51,610 bases of DNA. Source: Lautropia mirabilis (GTDB lineage: Bacteria > Pseudomonadota > Gammaproteobacteria > Burkholderiales > Burkholderiaceae_B). Below are positions 17,714 to 29,402 of the stretch, piece by piece (position 1 is the first letter of the stretch; every line of letters begins with the position of its first letter). The stretch covers positions 1-51,610 of the forward strand of contig CAMCOS010000016.1 in NCBI GenBank assembly GCA_945876565.1, given 5' to 3'. The notes beneath the pieces were generated by a model that did no database searches, had not been told where the DNA came from, and was given only the letters and a program-made list of their open reading frames with translations. The position numbers and the translations under genes were made by a program.

Positions 17714-18778
17714 TCATTGAATCACTTGAGCGAGCTTGCCAGCGGCATAGTCAGCAGCGATGTCAGTCAGTGCGCGTGCTTTGATCTTGCCAGCATTGCC
17801 AGCGGTGCCGAACTGCTCATAGCGCGCCACACAAATTGCCTTGGCTGCAGCACGCGCCGGCTTCAAATACTCACGCGGATCAAACTTGCCGGGGTTCTCA
17901 GCAAAAAAGCGCCGAATGGCACCGGTCATGGCCAGACGAATGTCGGTGTCGATGTTGATTTTGCGAACACCATATTTGATGGCGTGCTGGATTTCCTCAA
18001 CCGGCACACCGTAGGTCTCTTTCATGTCGCCACCGAACTCACGAATCTCAGCCAGCAATTCCTGTGGCACGCTCGAACTGCCGTGCATCACCAGGTGAGT
18101 ATTGGGCAGACGTGCATGGATTTCCTTGATGCGCTGAATCGACAAAATATCGCCAGTGGGCTTGCGGGTGAATTTGTACGCGCCGTGGCTTGTGCCAATC
18201 GCAATGGCTAAGGCATCAAGCTGGGTCTTGCGCACAAAGTCAGCAGCCTGCTCTGGGTCAGTCAGCAACTGATCCATGGTCATGGTACCTTCAGCGCCAT
18301 GACCGTCTTCCTTGTCACCCATCATGGTCTCGAGCGAACCTAAACAGCCAAGCTCACCTTCGACAGTCACACCGAGCTTGTGAGCGATATCGACCACCTC
18401 TTTGGTTACCTTGACGTTGTAGTCGTAATCGGCAATCGATTTGCCGTCCTCCATCAGTGAGCCATCCATCATGACGCTAGAGAAGCCAAGATCAATGGCA
18501 CCTTGACAGATTTTGGGTGACTGGCCGTGATCCTGGTGCATAACCACCGGGATATGGGGATAAGACTCAACCGCGGCTTGAATCAAGTGCTTCAAAAAGC
18601 CCTCGCCTGCATACTTGCGCGCGCCTGCCGAAGCCTGCATGATCACCGGGCTGTCAGTTTGTTCAGCAGCCTCCATGATGGCCTGCACTTGCTCGAGGTT
18701 GTTGACGTTAAAAGCGGGAATGCCGTAGCCGTTTTCTGCTGCGTGATCCAGAAGCTGGCGCATGGAGACGAGAGCCAT
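17714..18778 (-). CDS. fba: Class II fructose-bisphosphate aldolase
   Basis: 354 residues of the CbbA/class IIB type. Metal ligands and catalytic residues are visible in MHQDHGQS (His81, Asp83, His84), VEGELG and the later GTSHGAYK and MHGSSS motifs; NIDTDIR is near the C-terminal side. It cleaves fructose 1,6-bisphosphate to DHAP and G3P in glycolysis, and runs in reverse for gluconeogenesis or the Calvin cycle. AAGGA lies 7 b before the ATG. It is the first gene of the minus-strand run and divergent from a methyltransferase gene. Confidence 0.96.
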   Translation of the reverse strand: MALVSMRQLLDHAAENGYGIPAFNVNNLEQVQAIMEAAEQTDSPVIMQASAGARKYAGEGFLKHLIQAAVESYPHIPVVMHQDHGQSPKICQGAIDLGFSSVMMDGSLMEDGKSIADYDYNVKVTKEVVDIAHKLGVTVEGELGCLGSLETMMGDKEDGHGAEGTMTMDQLLTDPEQAADFVRKTQLDALAIAIGTSHGAYKFTRKPTGDILSIQRIKEIHARLPNTHLVMHGSSSVPQELLAEIREFGGDMKETYGVPVEEIQHAIKYGVRKINIDTDIRLAMTGAIRRFFAENPGKFDPREYLKPARAAAKAICVARYEQFGTAGNAGKIKARALTDIAADYAAGKLAQVIQ

Positions 18779-18891
18779 GATGAAATCCTTGCGATGAAAG
18801 TAAAAAAGCCGAGGCTGGCCTTACCTGTGCTAGACCAGCAAAATCCGTAAACTGGCACTATTTTAACCCCAACCACTGAGCGAACCACTCG

Positions 18892-20061
18892 ATGCAAGCA
18901 GCGCCATCGCATCACCTTCATGTGCCGCTAGCCGATTCGCAGAGAGTCTTGCTCTGGCAGAGTATGCATGCGTGGAGCCCCCCGCGGCAGGTGATGCTGA
19001 CAACAGACAACATCAGTGCCGATGGGGCCCACCGTTCGGTCAGCCAAGGCACGGCCCTGCTTTGGCAAGGCGACTATCATCAAGCCAGACAACTGCTGGC
19101 AGCGATCAAGCGTCGCTTGGATAAAAAATCACCATCATTTGATTCGCTTGCATGGCCCGAGCGGTTTCACCGGATCCGCCTGCACCGCTCACAGACGGCC
19201 AGACAAGCTGGCATGTTGCTCATCGAGATCAAGCCTGGCTACGTGATCGACCTACCCAGAGCGCCTGATGCCAAGATGGCATATGGTGCGCTGAACATGG
19301 CCTACGGTGAGCGCCTCAAAGACAAGCACTTTGCGGTGCCGCTGACAGAACTGACTGGTGTGCTCAGTGCGCATGAGTGGCATCGCAAAGGTCTACCCGT
19401 CAAAGCGCTCGAACAAACCATCTACCCTCGCTGGGGCGTGTTTGCCCCAACTCGTCATGAATACCTGGATCTGGTGATGCAAGCCCAGTTGCCAACGACT
19501 TGCAAGCGCGCAGTCGATGTTGGAACCGGCACCGGTGTGTTGGCCATGATGCTCGCCAAACGCGGTGTTGTAGAAGTGGTCGCCACAGACAACAATCCAG
19601 CCGCGCTCGCGTGTGCGCAGGACAACATCGCACGTGCGGGGCTGCAACCCTACATTCAAGTGGTGAACGCTGACTTAATGCCAGACGGACAGTTCGACCT
19701 GCTGGTTTGCAATCCTCCCTGGTTACCGGGTGCCGCGAGTGGACCATTGGAAGCCGCAATTTACGACCCTCAGCATCAAATGCTGCGAGGGTTCCTATGT
19801 CAGGCAAGCACACACTTGACTGCACGTGGCCAAGCTTGGCTCATCTTGTCCGATTTGGCTGAGCATCTGCAATTGCGCAGTCGCGATGATTTACTGACCT
19901 GGATCAAAGAAGCCGGATTGACCGTGGCCAACCGATTGGACACACGGCCCACGCACCGCAAGCTTCATGACACCGAAGATCCCATGGCGCCAGAGCGCCG
20001 CGCTGAAATCACGTCGCTTTGGCAGCTGGCTCGGCTTTCTTCTTTGGACGAAACGCATTAA
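18892..20061 (+). CDS. Class I SAM-dependent methyltransferase (RsmC/PrmC-like)
   Basis: 389 residues. The C-terminal half is a Rossmann methyltransferase: motif I VDVGTGTGVLA (208-218), an acidic strand end ATDNN, and the NPPW tetrad at 274-277. An N/DPPY/W tetrad is found in enzymes that methylate exocyclic amino groups of nucleic acid bases or protein glutamine. The N-terminal 180 residues are not recognised and may bind the substrate. The target cannot be assigned. Its last 53 bases overlap the 3' end of the convergent mogA gene. Confidence 0.75.
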   Translation: MQAAPSHHLHVPLADSQRVLLWQSMHAWSPPRQVMLTTDNISADGAHRSVSQGTALLWQGDYHQARQLLAAIKRRLDKKSPSFDSLAWPERFHRIRLHRSQTARQAGMLLIEIKPGYVIDLPRAPDAKMAYGALNMAYGERLKDKHFAVPLTELTGVLSAHEWHRKGLPVKALEQTIYPRWGVFAPTRHEYLDLVMQAQLPTTCKRAVDVGTGTGVLAMMLAKRGVVEVVATDNNPAALACAQDNIARAGLQPYIQVVNADLMPDGQFDLLVCNPPWLPGAASGPLEAAIYDPQHQMLRGFLCQASTHLTARGQAWLILSDLAEHLQLRSRDDLLTWIKEAGLTVANRLDTRPTHRKLHDTEDPMAPERRAEITSLWQLARLSSLDETH

Positions 20062-20641
20062 CCACATCCGGATTGGTTTGAATGAAAGGTCCGCCAATCA
20101 AATCGATGCAGTACGGCACGGCTGCAAACAGGCCTGACACAATCACTTGACCATCCTCACCTTTTAAGCCCTCAAGCGTCTGGGCGATCGCACGAGGCTG
20201 GCCGGGCAAGTTAATGATCAGCGCGGCGTGGTGCTCTGTCTCGCGCAAAACCGCCACTTGGCGCGACAAAATCGCCGTGGGCACAAAATGCAGGCTGATT
20301 TGACGCATTTGCTCACCAAACCCAGGCATTTCTCTGGTTCCCGCCGCCAACGTGGCCTCCGGTGTCACATCGCGGCGCGCTGGACCTGTGCCACCGGTGG
20401 TCAACACCAAATCACAGCCAAGCCCATCGACCAAGTCGATAATGGTGCTGGTAATCAGCGGCTTTTCATCGGCAATCAGGCGCTCGTGGACCTCAAACGC
20501 ACTGCTCAAGGCCCGACTAAGCCATACTTTCAAGGATGGCACGCCCTCATCAGCGTAGATGCCCTTGCTCGCCCGGTCAGAAATGGAAATCAAGCCAATG
20601 CGCAGGGCTCTGGCGGGAAGGATTTGGGTTTGATCTGGCAT
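20009..20641 (-). CDS. mog: Molybdopterin adenylyltransferase (MogA type)
   Basis: 210 residues. Conserved blocks are GLISISDRAS (16-25) and TTGGTGPARRDVTPEA (81-96), the MogA/MoaB substrate-binding loop. The product adenylylates molybdopterin before molybdate insertion. It ends with a Lys/Ala-rich tail that is not part of the fold. The coding end overlaps the methyltransferase gene on the other strand by 53 b. No other molybdenum cofactor genes are nearby. Confidence 0.88.
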   Translation of the reverse strand: MPDQTQILPARALRIGLISISDRASKGIYADEGVPSLKVWLSRALSSAFEVHERLIADEKPLITSTIIDLVDGLGCDLVLTTGGTGPARRDVTPEATLAAGTREMPGFGEQMRQISLHFVPTAILSRQVAVLRETEHHAALIINLPGQPRAIAQTLEGLKGEDGQVIVSGLFAAVPYCIDLIGGPFIQTNPDVVNAFRPKKKAEPAAKAT

Positions 20642-20728
20642 TTAGCACTCCGACTGGTCAAGTGCCAGCTTTATTTGCCTATAAACCTGTTACTTTACCT
20701 CGATACATACATTGATTCAGAGACATTT

Positions 20729-20759
20729 TGTTGCAATGCAACATGAAATCAGGTGTAAT
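20729..20759 (+). promoter_or_regulatory. Promoter with palindromic operator upstream of the DUF3141 operon
   Basis: A perfect 15-bp palindrome TGTTGCAATGCAACA (20729-20743, 7-bp arms, one central A) overlaps a candidate -35 box TTGCAA (20731-20736). After a 17-b spacer comes TGTAAT (20754-20759), five of six matches to the -10 consensus. Transcription would begin near 20766, before GAGG (20777-20780) and the GTG start at 20790. A dyad over the -35 suggests a repressor site. Its TTGC-N3-GCAA core resembles sites described for PhaR-type PHA regulators; this link is inference. Confidence 0.55.
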
Positions 20760-20789
20760 TCATTCATCGCCCCTATGAGGTAAGAGCCC

Positions 20790-23207
20790 GTGAGCCAAAC
20801 CGACAAATCGTCTGACAACAAACACCCATTCCCATTGATGCCTCCCATTATCGATGCGGCCATGGAGTACGCCGTCGATGCCTGGCAGCGCAGCGTACTG
20901 ACGACCGACGTGATGCGACAACGTGGCAACCAGTATCAGCGCCACATGGCCAAGCAAGCACCAAACGTGCTGAGCATGAAAGCCGAAGTGATCCTGGATG
21001 GACGCACGCTGGAGCGGCCAGTCAACTACCTGTTGACCCGGATCGCCCCCTCAAAATCAACCCCGACCGATCCCATCAAACGACCTTTTGTGGTGGTTGA
21101 CCCCAGAGCCGGTCACGGCCCAGGCATCGCTGGATTTAAGCCAGAAAGCGAAATTGGCGTGGCCATCGAAGCTGGTCACCCCTGCTACTTCATTGGATTC
21201 TTACCCAAACCAGAACCGGACCAAGGCGTCGAGGACGTGGTGTGGGCAGAGACCAAGTTTCTTGAGAAAGTGATCTCGCTGCACCCGCAAGCCGAGGGCA
21301 AGCCCGTAGTGATTGGCAACTGCCAAGCAGGCTGGCAACTCATGATGGCTGCTGCCACACGGCCCGAACTCTTTGGACCGATCATCATCGCCGGCGCACC
21401 TCTGTCTTATTGGGCCGGCTGGCGCGGCAAAAACCCCATGCGCTACACCGGTGGCCTAACCGGTGGCTCTTGGATGACACTGATGGCCAGTGACTTGGGT
21501 GGCGGCATGTTTGACGGCGCCAACCTTGTTCAGAACTTCGAGGGCCTTAATCCTGCCAATACGTATTGGTCCAAGCAGTACAACCTTTACGCCAATGTCG
21601 ACACCGAGGCGGGTCGATATCTCGGTTTCGAGCGTTGGTGGGGCGGCCATGTTTTTTTGAATGGCAAAGAAATTCAGTACATCGTTGACAATTTGTTCAT
21701 CGACAACCGGTTGTCAACGGCTCGCATGGTAAGCAAGGATGGTTTGCGAATTGACTTGCGCAACATTCGTTCGCCAATCATCGTGTTCTGTTCAAAGGGC
21801 GACAACATCACGCCACCGCCCCAGGCACTCGGTTGGATCACGGATCTGTACCAAACTGATCGAGAAGTGCTGGCACATGGACAAACGATCATCTATGCCG
21901 TGCATGAGAGTATTGGCCACCTCGGCATCTTTGTGTCAGGTGCGGTTGCCAAGAAGGAACACCGAGAGTTCACCTGCAACATCGACATGATCGACGTGTT
22001 GCCAGCTGGTATTTTTGAGGCCGTCATTCACGACAAAACACCGGATACACCCAATGCTGATCTGGCCTATGGCGACTATGTGCTTACGTTTGAACGACGC
22101 CATCTGGCCGATGTTGAAAAAATCGTGCAGCACCGTGATGATGATGACCGCCGGTTTGCGACCGTTTCCCGTCTGTCGCAGGTTAATGTTGGTTTGTATA
22201 AGTCATTCATACAGCCTTGGATCAAAGCGATTGCCACACCGCGCACCAGCGAGAGGCTACAGCAGTTACATCCATTGCGCCTGCCTTACGAGACAATCTC
22301 CGACCGCAACCCGATGATTGCATCGCTGGCACCTGTCGCAGTCCAGGTTAAAAACCATCGCAAACCAGCGGCTCACGACAACCCGTTTCTACAGATGGAG
22401 AAACAGATCTCCAAAACAATCGAGTCGAGTCTTGAACTGTATGGCGAATGGCGTGACAACCTGATCGAACAAATGTTCATGACGGTTTATGGCTTGCCAT
22501 TGGTGCAAGACGTCACGGGACTTGGCGCCAAAGAAGGCCCACCCCGTGAACACCCTGGTGTTTCACCGGAACACATAGAGTTCGTCAAACGCCGGGTCAC
22601 TGAATTGCGCAAGCTCGTTGATTGCGGCGGTATTCGTGAAGCCAGCATTCGTGTGATGATTTACATTGCCCAAGCCCAAGGCGGCATCGATGAACGCAGC
22701 TTTAACCTGATTCGTCAGTTACGGGCGCATCAGGAGCACAAACTTTCATTGCCAGCTTTCAAACGCATGGTGAGAGAGCAAGCCATGGTGATGGTGGTCG
22801 ATCCAGAAGGTTCAGTTGACGCAATTCCGGTGCTGCTGAGCCATCACTCTGCTGGCGAAATCGATGCGGCGGCTGAGTTTGTCACCCAAGTTGCGCTAGC
22901 CAGCGGCACACTCAAGCAAGAAGGCAAACAACGGTTGGAGCAAGTCCGCCAACTGTATGCTCAAGCCGCCCATGAGGCTAAAACTCAAGCTCGGGACAAT
23001 GGCGGCTCAATGCAGACGGTCAATCTGCAGCGCGAAGTCAGCATGCCAGTCAAGTCAACCAAGACCACCAAAGCAACCGTCTCGACAAATCTGGCGGTCA
23101 CGCAGTCATCTGTGGGTAAATCGACTGCATCAGCGCCCTTGAAACAAGCCGCTACCAAAAAAGCGCCGGTCAGGAGGTCAGCGGCCAAGACGACGGTTAA
23201 GCAGTGA
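20790..23207 (+). CDS. DUF3141 protein, PHA-synthase-like alpha/beta hydrolase with basic tail
   Basis: 805 residues of the uncharacterised DUF3141 family. The first 400 residues look like an alpha/beta-hydrolase. Cys178 sits in a nucleophile elbow GNCQAGW, Asp338 in SKGDNITPP, and His377 in ESIGHLGIF. Their kinds, order and Cys-to-Asp spacing (160) closely follow the Cys-Asp-His triad of PHA synthase PhaC. The middle (about 450-750) is helical and unassigned. Residues 754-805 form a Lys/Ala/Thr/Ser-rich basic tail like those of phasins and histone-like proteins. Start is GTG 20790 with GAGG 9 b upstream. The stop overlaps the phosphate acyltransferase start (GTGA). An acyl-CoA/acyl-transfer role tied to PHA or acyl-phosphate metabolism is inferred; no activity is established. 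Confidence 0.85.
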   Translation: MSQTDKSSDNKHPFPLMPPIIDAAMEYAVDAWQRSVLTTDVMRQRGNQYQRHMAKQAPNVLSMKAEVILDGRTLERPVNYLLTRIAPSKSTPTDPIKRPFVVVDPRAGHGPGIAGFKPESEIGVAIEAGHPCYFIGFLPKPEPDQGVEDVVWAETKFLEKVISLHPQAEGKPVVIGNCQAGWQLMMAAATRPELFGPIIIAGAPLSYWAGWRGKNPMRYTGGLTGGSWMTLMASDLGGGMFDGANLVQNFEGLNPANTYWSKQYNLYANVDTEAGRYLGFERWWGGHVFLNGKEIQYIVDNLFIDNRLSTARMVSKDGLRIDLRNIRSPIIVFCSKGDNITPPPQALGWITDLYQTDREVLAHGQTIIYAVHESIGHLGIFVSGAVAKKEHREFTCNIDMIDVLPAGIFEAVIHDKTPDTPNADLAYGDYVLTFERRHLADVEKIVQHRDDDDRRFATVSRLSQVNVGLYKSFIQPWIKAIATPRTSERLQQLHPLRLPYETISDRNPMIASLAPVAVQVKNHRKPAAHDNPFLQMEKQISKTIESSLELYGEWRDNLIEQMFMTVYGLPLVQDVTGLGAKEGPPREHPGVSPEHIEFVKRRVTELRKLVDCGGIREASIRVMIYIAQAQGGIDERSFNLIRQLRAHQEHKLSLPAFKRMVREQAMVMVVDPEGSVDAIPVLLSHHSAGEIDAAAEFVTQVALASGTLKQEGKQRLEQVRQLYAQAAHEAKTQARDNGGSMQTVNLQREVSMPVKSTKTTKATVSTNLAVTQSSVGKSTASAPLKQAATKKAPVRRSAAKTTVKQ

Positions 23208-24160
23208 GTCTCGATAGTCAGCCGCACTATCACGCGCCCGTGAAGTTTGACGCGCTTATTAAGCAAGCTGCTGGTTTGGAGCCAGCAGTTTGCGCTGTGG
23301 CTCACCCTTGCGATGAAACTTCGCTGAAGGCCGCCGTTGAAGCGGCGGAACTCGGGCTGCTCATACCTGTTTTGATTGGCCCCAAAGCCCGAATTGAAGC
23401 AGTCGCCAATACTCACGGCTTAGACATCAGTTCGCTAAGCCTGATCGATACGCCACATAGCCATGCCTCTGCCGCCCAGGCAGTTGCACAAGTGCGCGCA
23501 GGCAACGCCACACTGCTAATGAAAGGCAGCCTGCACACCGATGAGTTGATGCATGAGGTCGTTAAAACCGACACCGGACTTAGAACGGGCAGAAGGCTGA
23601 GTCACATCTTCGTCATGGACGTGCCAACTTACGCAGAACCGCTGTTTGTCACCGATGCGGCGATCAACATTGGCCCTGACTTGCTTTGCAAGGCTGACAT
23701 CGTTCAGAATGCCATTGACCTGCACATTGCGCTTGGACTTGGCGAGCCGCGCGTAGCCATTCTATCGGCCGTGGAACAGGTCAACCCCAAGATACCGAGC
23801 ACGATTGACGCGGCCGCCCTTTGCAAAATGGCCGAACGTGGCCAAATCACTGGTGGAATTCTGGATGGTCCATTGGCCATGGACAACGCAGTCAGCCCTG
23901 AAGCTGCCCAGATTAAGGGCTTGACCTCACCGGTGGCGGGTCGTGCACAGATCCTGGTGGTGCCGGATCTTGAAGCCGGCAACATGCTGGCGAAGAACTT
24001 GTCCTTCTTAAGCGGTGCACACGCCGCAGGCATCGTCTTGGGCGCAAGGGTGCCCATTGTTTTGACGAGCAGAGCGGATACCAAACAAAGTCGGCTGGCG
24101 TCTTGCGCATTGGCAGCGATCTACGCCAACCACCAGCGCGCCAAGCCAGTCTTAATCTAG
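23204..24160 (+). CDS. Phosphate acetyl/butyryltransferase
   Basis: 318 residues of the PTA_PTB fold, without the N-terminal MaoC-like domain found in some fused homologues. Conserved stretches are LMKGSLHTDELM (105-116), SHIFVMDVP (133-141) and DGPLAMDNA (221-229). Such enzymes swap CoA for phosphate on acetyl- or short acyl-CoA. The GTG start overlaps the DUF3141 stop, so the two proteins are made together. In relatives a similar pair is often followed by acetate kinase and FabI; here pgk on the opposite strand follows 22 b later and no kinase is present. Chain-length specificity is not readable. Confidence 0.88.
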   Translation: MSLDSQPHYHAPVKFDALIKQAAGLEPAVCAVAHPCDETSLKAAVEAAELGLLIPVLIGPKARIEAVANTHGLDISSLSLIDTPHSHASAAQAVAQVRAGNATLLMKGSLHTDELMHEVVKTDTGLRTGRRLSHIFVMDVPTYAEPLFVTDAAINIGPDLLCKADIVQNAIDLHIALGLGEPRVAILSAVEQVNPKIPSTIDAAALCKMAERGQITGGILDGPLAMDNAVSPEAAQIKGLTSPVAGRAQILVVPDLEAGNMLAKNLSFLSGAHAAGIVLGARVPIVLTSRADTKQSRLASCALAAIYANHQRAKPVLI

Positions 24161-24182
24161 ACTGGCCAAGCACGATCCCAGC

Positions 24183-25370
24183 CTAAGCCCTTTGTTCGAG
24201 TGCCGCCACGGCGGGCAAGGTCTTGCCTTCCAAGAACTCCAAAAAGGCACCACCCCCTGTTGAGATATAGCCCACGTCATCGGTAATGCCAAACTTGGCA
24301 ATGGCCGCCAGCGTGTCACCACCACCCGCAATCGAAAACCCATCGGAATCGGCAATCGCCTGCGAGATTCCCTTGGTACCGTTGGCGAATGCTTCAAACT
24401 CAAACACCCCCACGGGCCCATTCCAAACAATCGTGCCGGCCTTGGACAGGATCTCTGCTAACTGTTGCGTGGTTTGCGGACCAATATCCAGAATCAAATC
24501 ATCTGGTGCAACCGCATCAGCACGCTTGATCTCAGCCTTTGCAGACGCAGAAAACTCTTTGGCAGTAACCACATCCATGGGGATGGGTACGGCCGCACCG
24601 CGTGCCTGCATCATCTCAATCACGGCCTTGGCCTGCTCAATCTGATCAGGCTCAGCCAATGATTTTCCGATCGGCAAGCCTGCGGCGAGCATGAAGGTGT
24701 TGGCAATACCACCGCCCACAATCAGTTGATCGACTTTCTGAGCCAGTGCCTGGAGAATGGACAGCTTGGTCGACACCTTCGAGCCACCGACAATAGCCAC
24801 CATCGGACGCCTAGGTTCACGCAAGGCCTTGGCCAAGGCATCGAGTTCCGCGGCAAGCAGCGGTCCGGCGCAAGCCACGGTTGCTTTTAACGCCAGGCCA
24901 TGCGTGGTGGCTTCAGCGCGGTGGGCTGTGCCAAATGCATCATTGACATACACATCGCAGAGTTTGGCCATGATATCAGCCAACTGCGAACTGTCTTTTT
25001 TTTCGCCAAGATTGCAGCGGCAGTTCTCCAACAACACCACCTCACCGTCAGACACCGCCACCCCATCGAGCCAGTTCTGAACGAGCCGCACGGGTTGACC
25101 AAGCAGTTCCTGCAGGCGCTTGGCAACCGGCGCAAGACTGTCTTCGGACTTCAACTCACCCTCAGTGGGGCGACCAAGGTGGGAGGTCACCATGACAGCA
25201 GCGCCGCCCGCTAATGCCAGCTTAATGCCGGGCACGGAGGCACGGATTCGGGTGTCCTCAGTGATATTGCCCTGATCGTCAAACGGCACGTTCAGGTCTG
25301 CCCGGATAAACACCCGTTTACTTTTCAGTTGGCCTGCTTCAGAGAGCTGCGCTAGTGTCTTGACTTTCAT
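24183..25370 (-). CDS. pgk: Phosphoglycerate kinase
   Basis: 395 residues, a usual bacterial length. [11 protein letters not shown] (19-29) is the substrate-binding signature; SHLGRP (63-68) and a C-terminal GGGDTLAAI nucleotide-binding loop are present. It transfers phosphate between 1,3-bisphosphoglycerate and ADP. Only 3 b separate it from gap, and gap from tkt by 17 b, giving a tkt-gap-pgk operon. Pyruvate kinase, which commonly follows pgk in Burkholderiales, is absent here. Confidence 0.96.
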   Translation of the reverse strand: MKVKTLAQLSEAGQLKSKRVFIRADLNVPFDDQGNITEDTRIRASVPGIKLALAGGAAVMVTSHLGRPTEGELKSEDSLAPVAKRLQELLGQPVRLVQNWLDGVAVSDGEVVLLENCRCNLGEKKDSSQLADIMAKLCDVYVNDAFGTAHRAEATTHGLALKATVACAGPLLAAELDALAKALREPRRPMVAIVGGSKVSTKLSILQALAQKVDQLIVGGGIANTFMLAAGLPIGKSLAEPDQIEQAKAVIEMMQARGAAVPIPMDVVTAKEFSASAKAEIKRADAVAPDDLILDIGPQTTQQLAEILSKAGTIVWNGPVGVFEFEAFANGTKGISQAIADSDGFSIAGGGDTLAAIAKFGITDDVGYISTGGGAFLEFLEGKTLPAVAALEQRA

Positions 25371-25373
25371 GGC

Positions 25374-28447
<3,074 letters not shown>

Positions 28448-28587
28448 GACAGGCGGCTTGTGTAGGTGATTAACGAGCTCAGGCCTGAAAAGAGCGACAA
28501 GCCTGACCATCAGGGAAACCCCGGATTTTAACACCTACGACCGTTGACAACGGCACACGTGCTTTGCCTCAGGTAACATTAAGCCGC

Positions 28588-29334
28588 ATGAATACCCCAC
28601 GATTTTTTTGTGAATTACCGCTTGAACCAGACCTGCGCTTAACACTGCCGGCATCGGTCAGTCACCACGTACGGGTTAGGCGCCTGAAATCCGGTCAAGA
28701 AATAGTTCTATTCAACGGTTCGGGTGTTGAGTTCAAGGCCATTCTGTCCTTTGAGGCATCCGGCAATGCCATTGGCCTACTTCAAGCAGCCGAGACCGTG
28801 GATCGCGAGCTGCCCTTTCGTCTAACCTTGGTGCAAGGCATTGCTAGCCAAGACCGCATGGACTGGGTTGTCGAAAAAGCCGTCGAGCTCGGTGCGGCCG
28901 AATTTATCCCGGTCACAGCAAGCCGCAGCGTGGTCAAACTCAGTACGGATCGTGCAGCCAAACGAACCACGCACTGGCAAAAGCTTGCGATCGCTGCCAG
29001 CGAACAGTGCGGCCGAAATCGCCTGATGCACATTCACCCGCCATGTTCGATTGAAGAAGCAGTTAAACGATGTGGCTCGCAAACCATGCTGCTTTGTCAC
29101 CTAGCACCGGGCGGTTTAGCACTGAACCACCCCAAGGTACTGCAAGCAGTGCATGCAAATCAGGCTACGAGTATTATCGTTGGGCCTGAGGGAGGGTGGG
29201 ATGAGTTCGAAGCAGGAAGATGGCTCGCCACCGGCGCGCAGGCCATATCGCTTGGCGCCAGGGTATTGAGAACAGAGACCGCTGGCATTGCCGCACTCGC
29301 CGGACTTGGTCAGTTGCTGACACAAAACCACTGA
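28588..29334 (+). CDS. rsmE: 16S rRNA (uracil1498-N3)-methyltransferase
   Basis: 248 residues of the SPOUT superfamily. An N-terminal PUA-like domain starts NTPRFFCELPL, and the C-terminal trefoil knot has IIVGPEGGW (about 193-201) and LGARVLRTETAG (about 219-230), which bind SAM. It methylates U1498 of 16S rRNA. ATG 28588 fits the family start; TTG 28564 would add eight residues. Confidence 0.93.
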   Translation: MNTPRFFCELPLEPDLRLTLPASVSHHVRVRRLKSGQEIVLFNGSGVEFKAILSFEASGNAIGLLQAAETVDRELPFRLTLVQGIASQDRMDWVVEKAVELGAAEFIPVTASRSVVKLSTDRAAKRTTHWQKLAIAASEQCGRNRLMHIHPPCSIEEAVKRCGSQTMLLCHLAPGGLALNHPKVLQAVHANQATSIIVGPEGGWDEFEAGRWLATGAQAISLGARVLRTETAGIAALAGLGQLLTQNH

Positions 29335-29371
29335 GGCTCGATCTACCCGCTGCAAGCCAACTGCACCCCGG

Positions 29372-29401
29372 GTATTTCGGCTGATTGTATTGCGGCTGAT
29401 C
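29372..29401. repeat. 15-bp imperfect tandem repeat between rsmE and the barstar-like gene
   Basis: GTATTTCGGCTGATT (29372-29386) is followed at once by GTATTGCGGCTGATC (29387-29401), 13 of 15 identical. It lies in the 68-b convergent gap and ends one base before the barstar-like stop codon. No other element is visible in this gap. Confidence 0.6.
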
Positions 29402-29402
29402 G

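Noticed and set aside
28544-28579. TTGACA and TAACAT as a promoter for rsmE
   Set aside because: The spacer is 24 bases, too long for a normal sigma-70 promoter.
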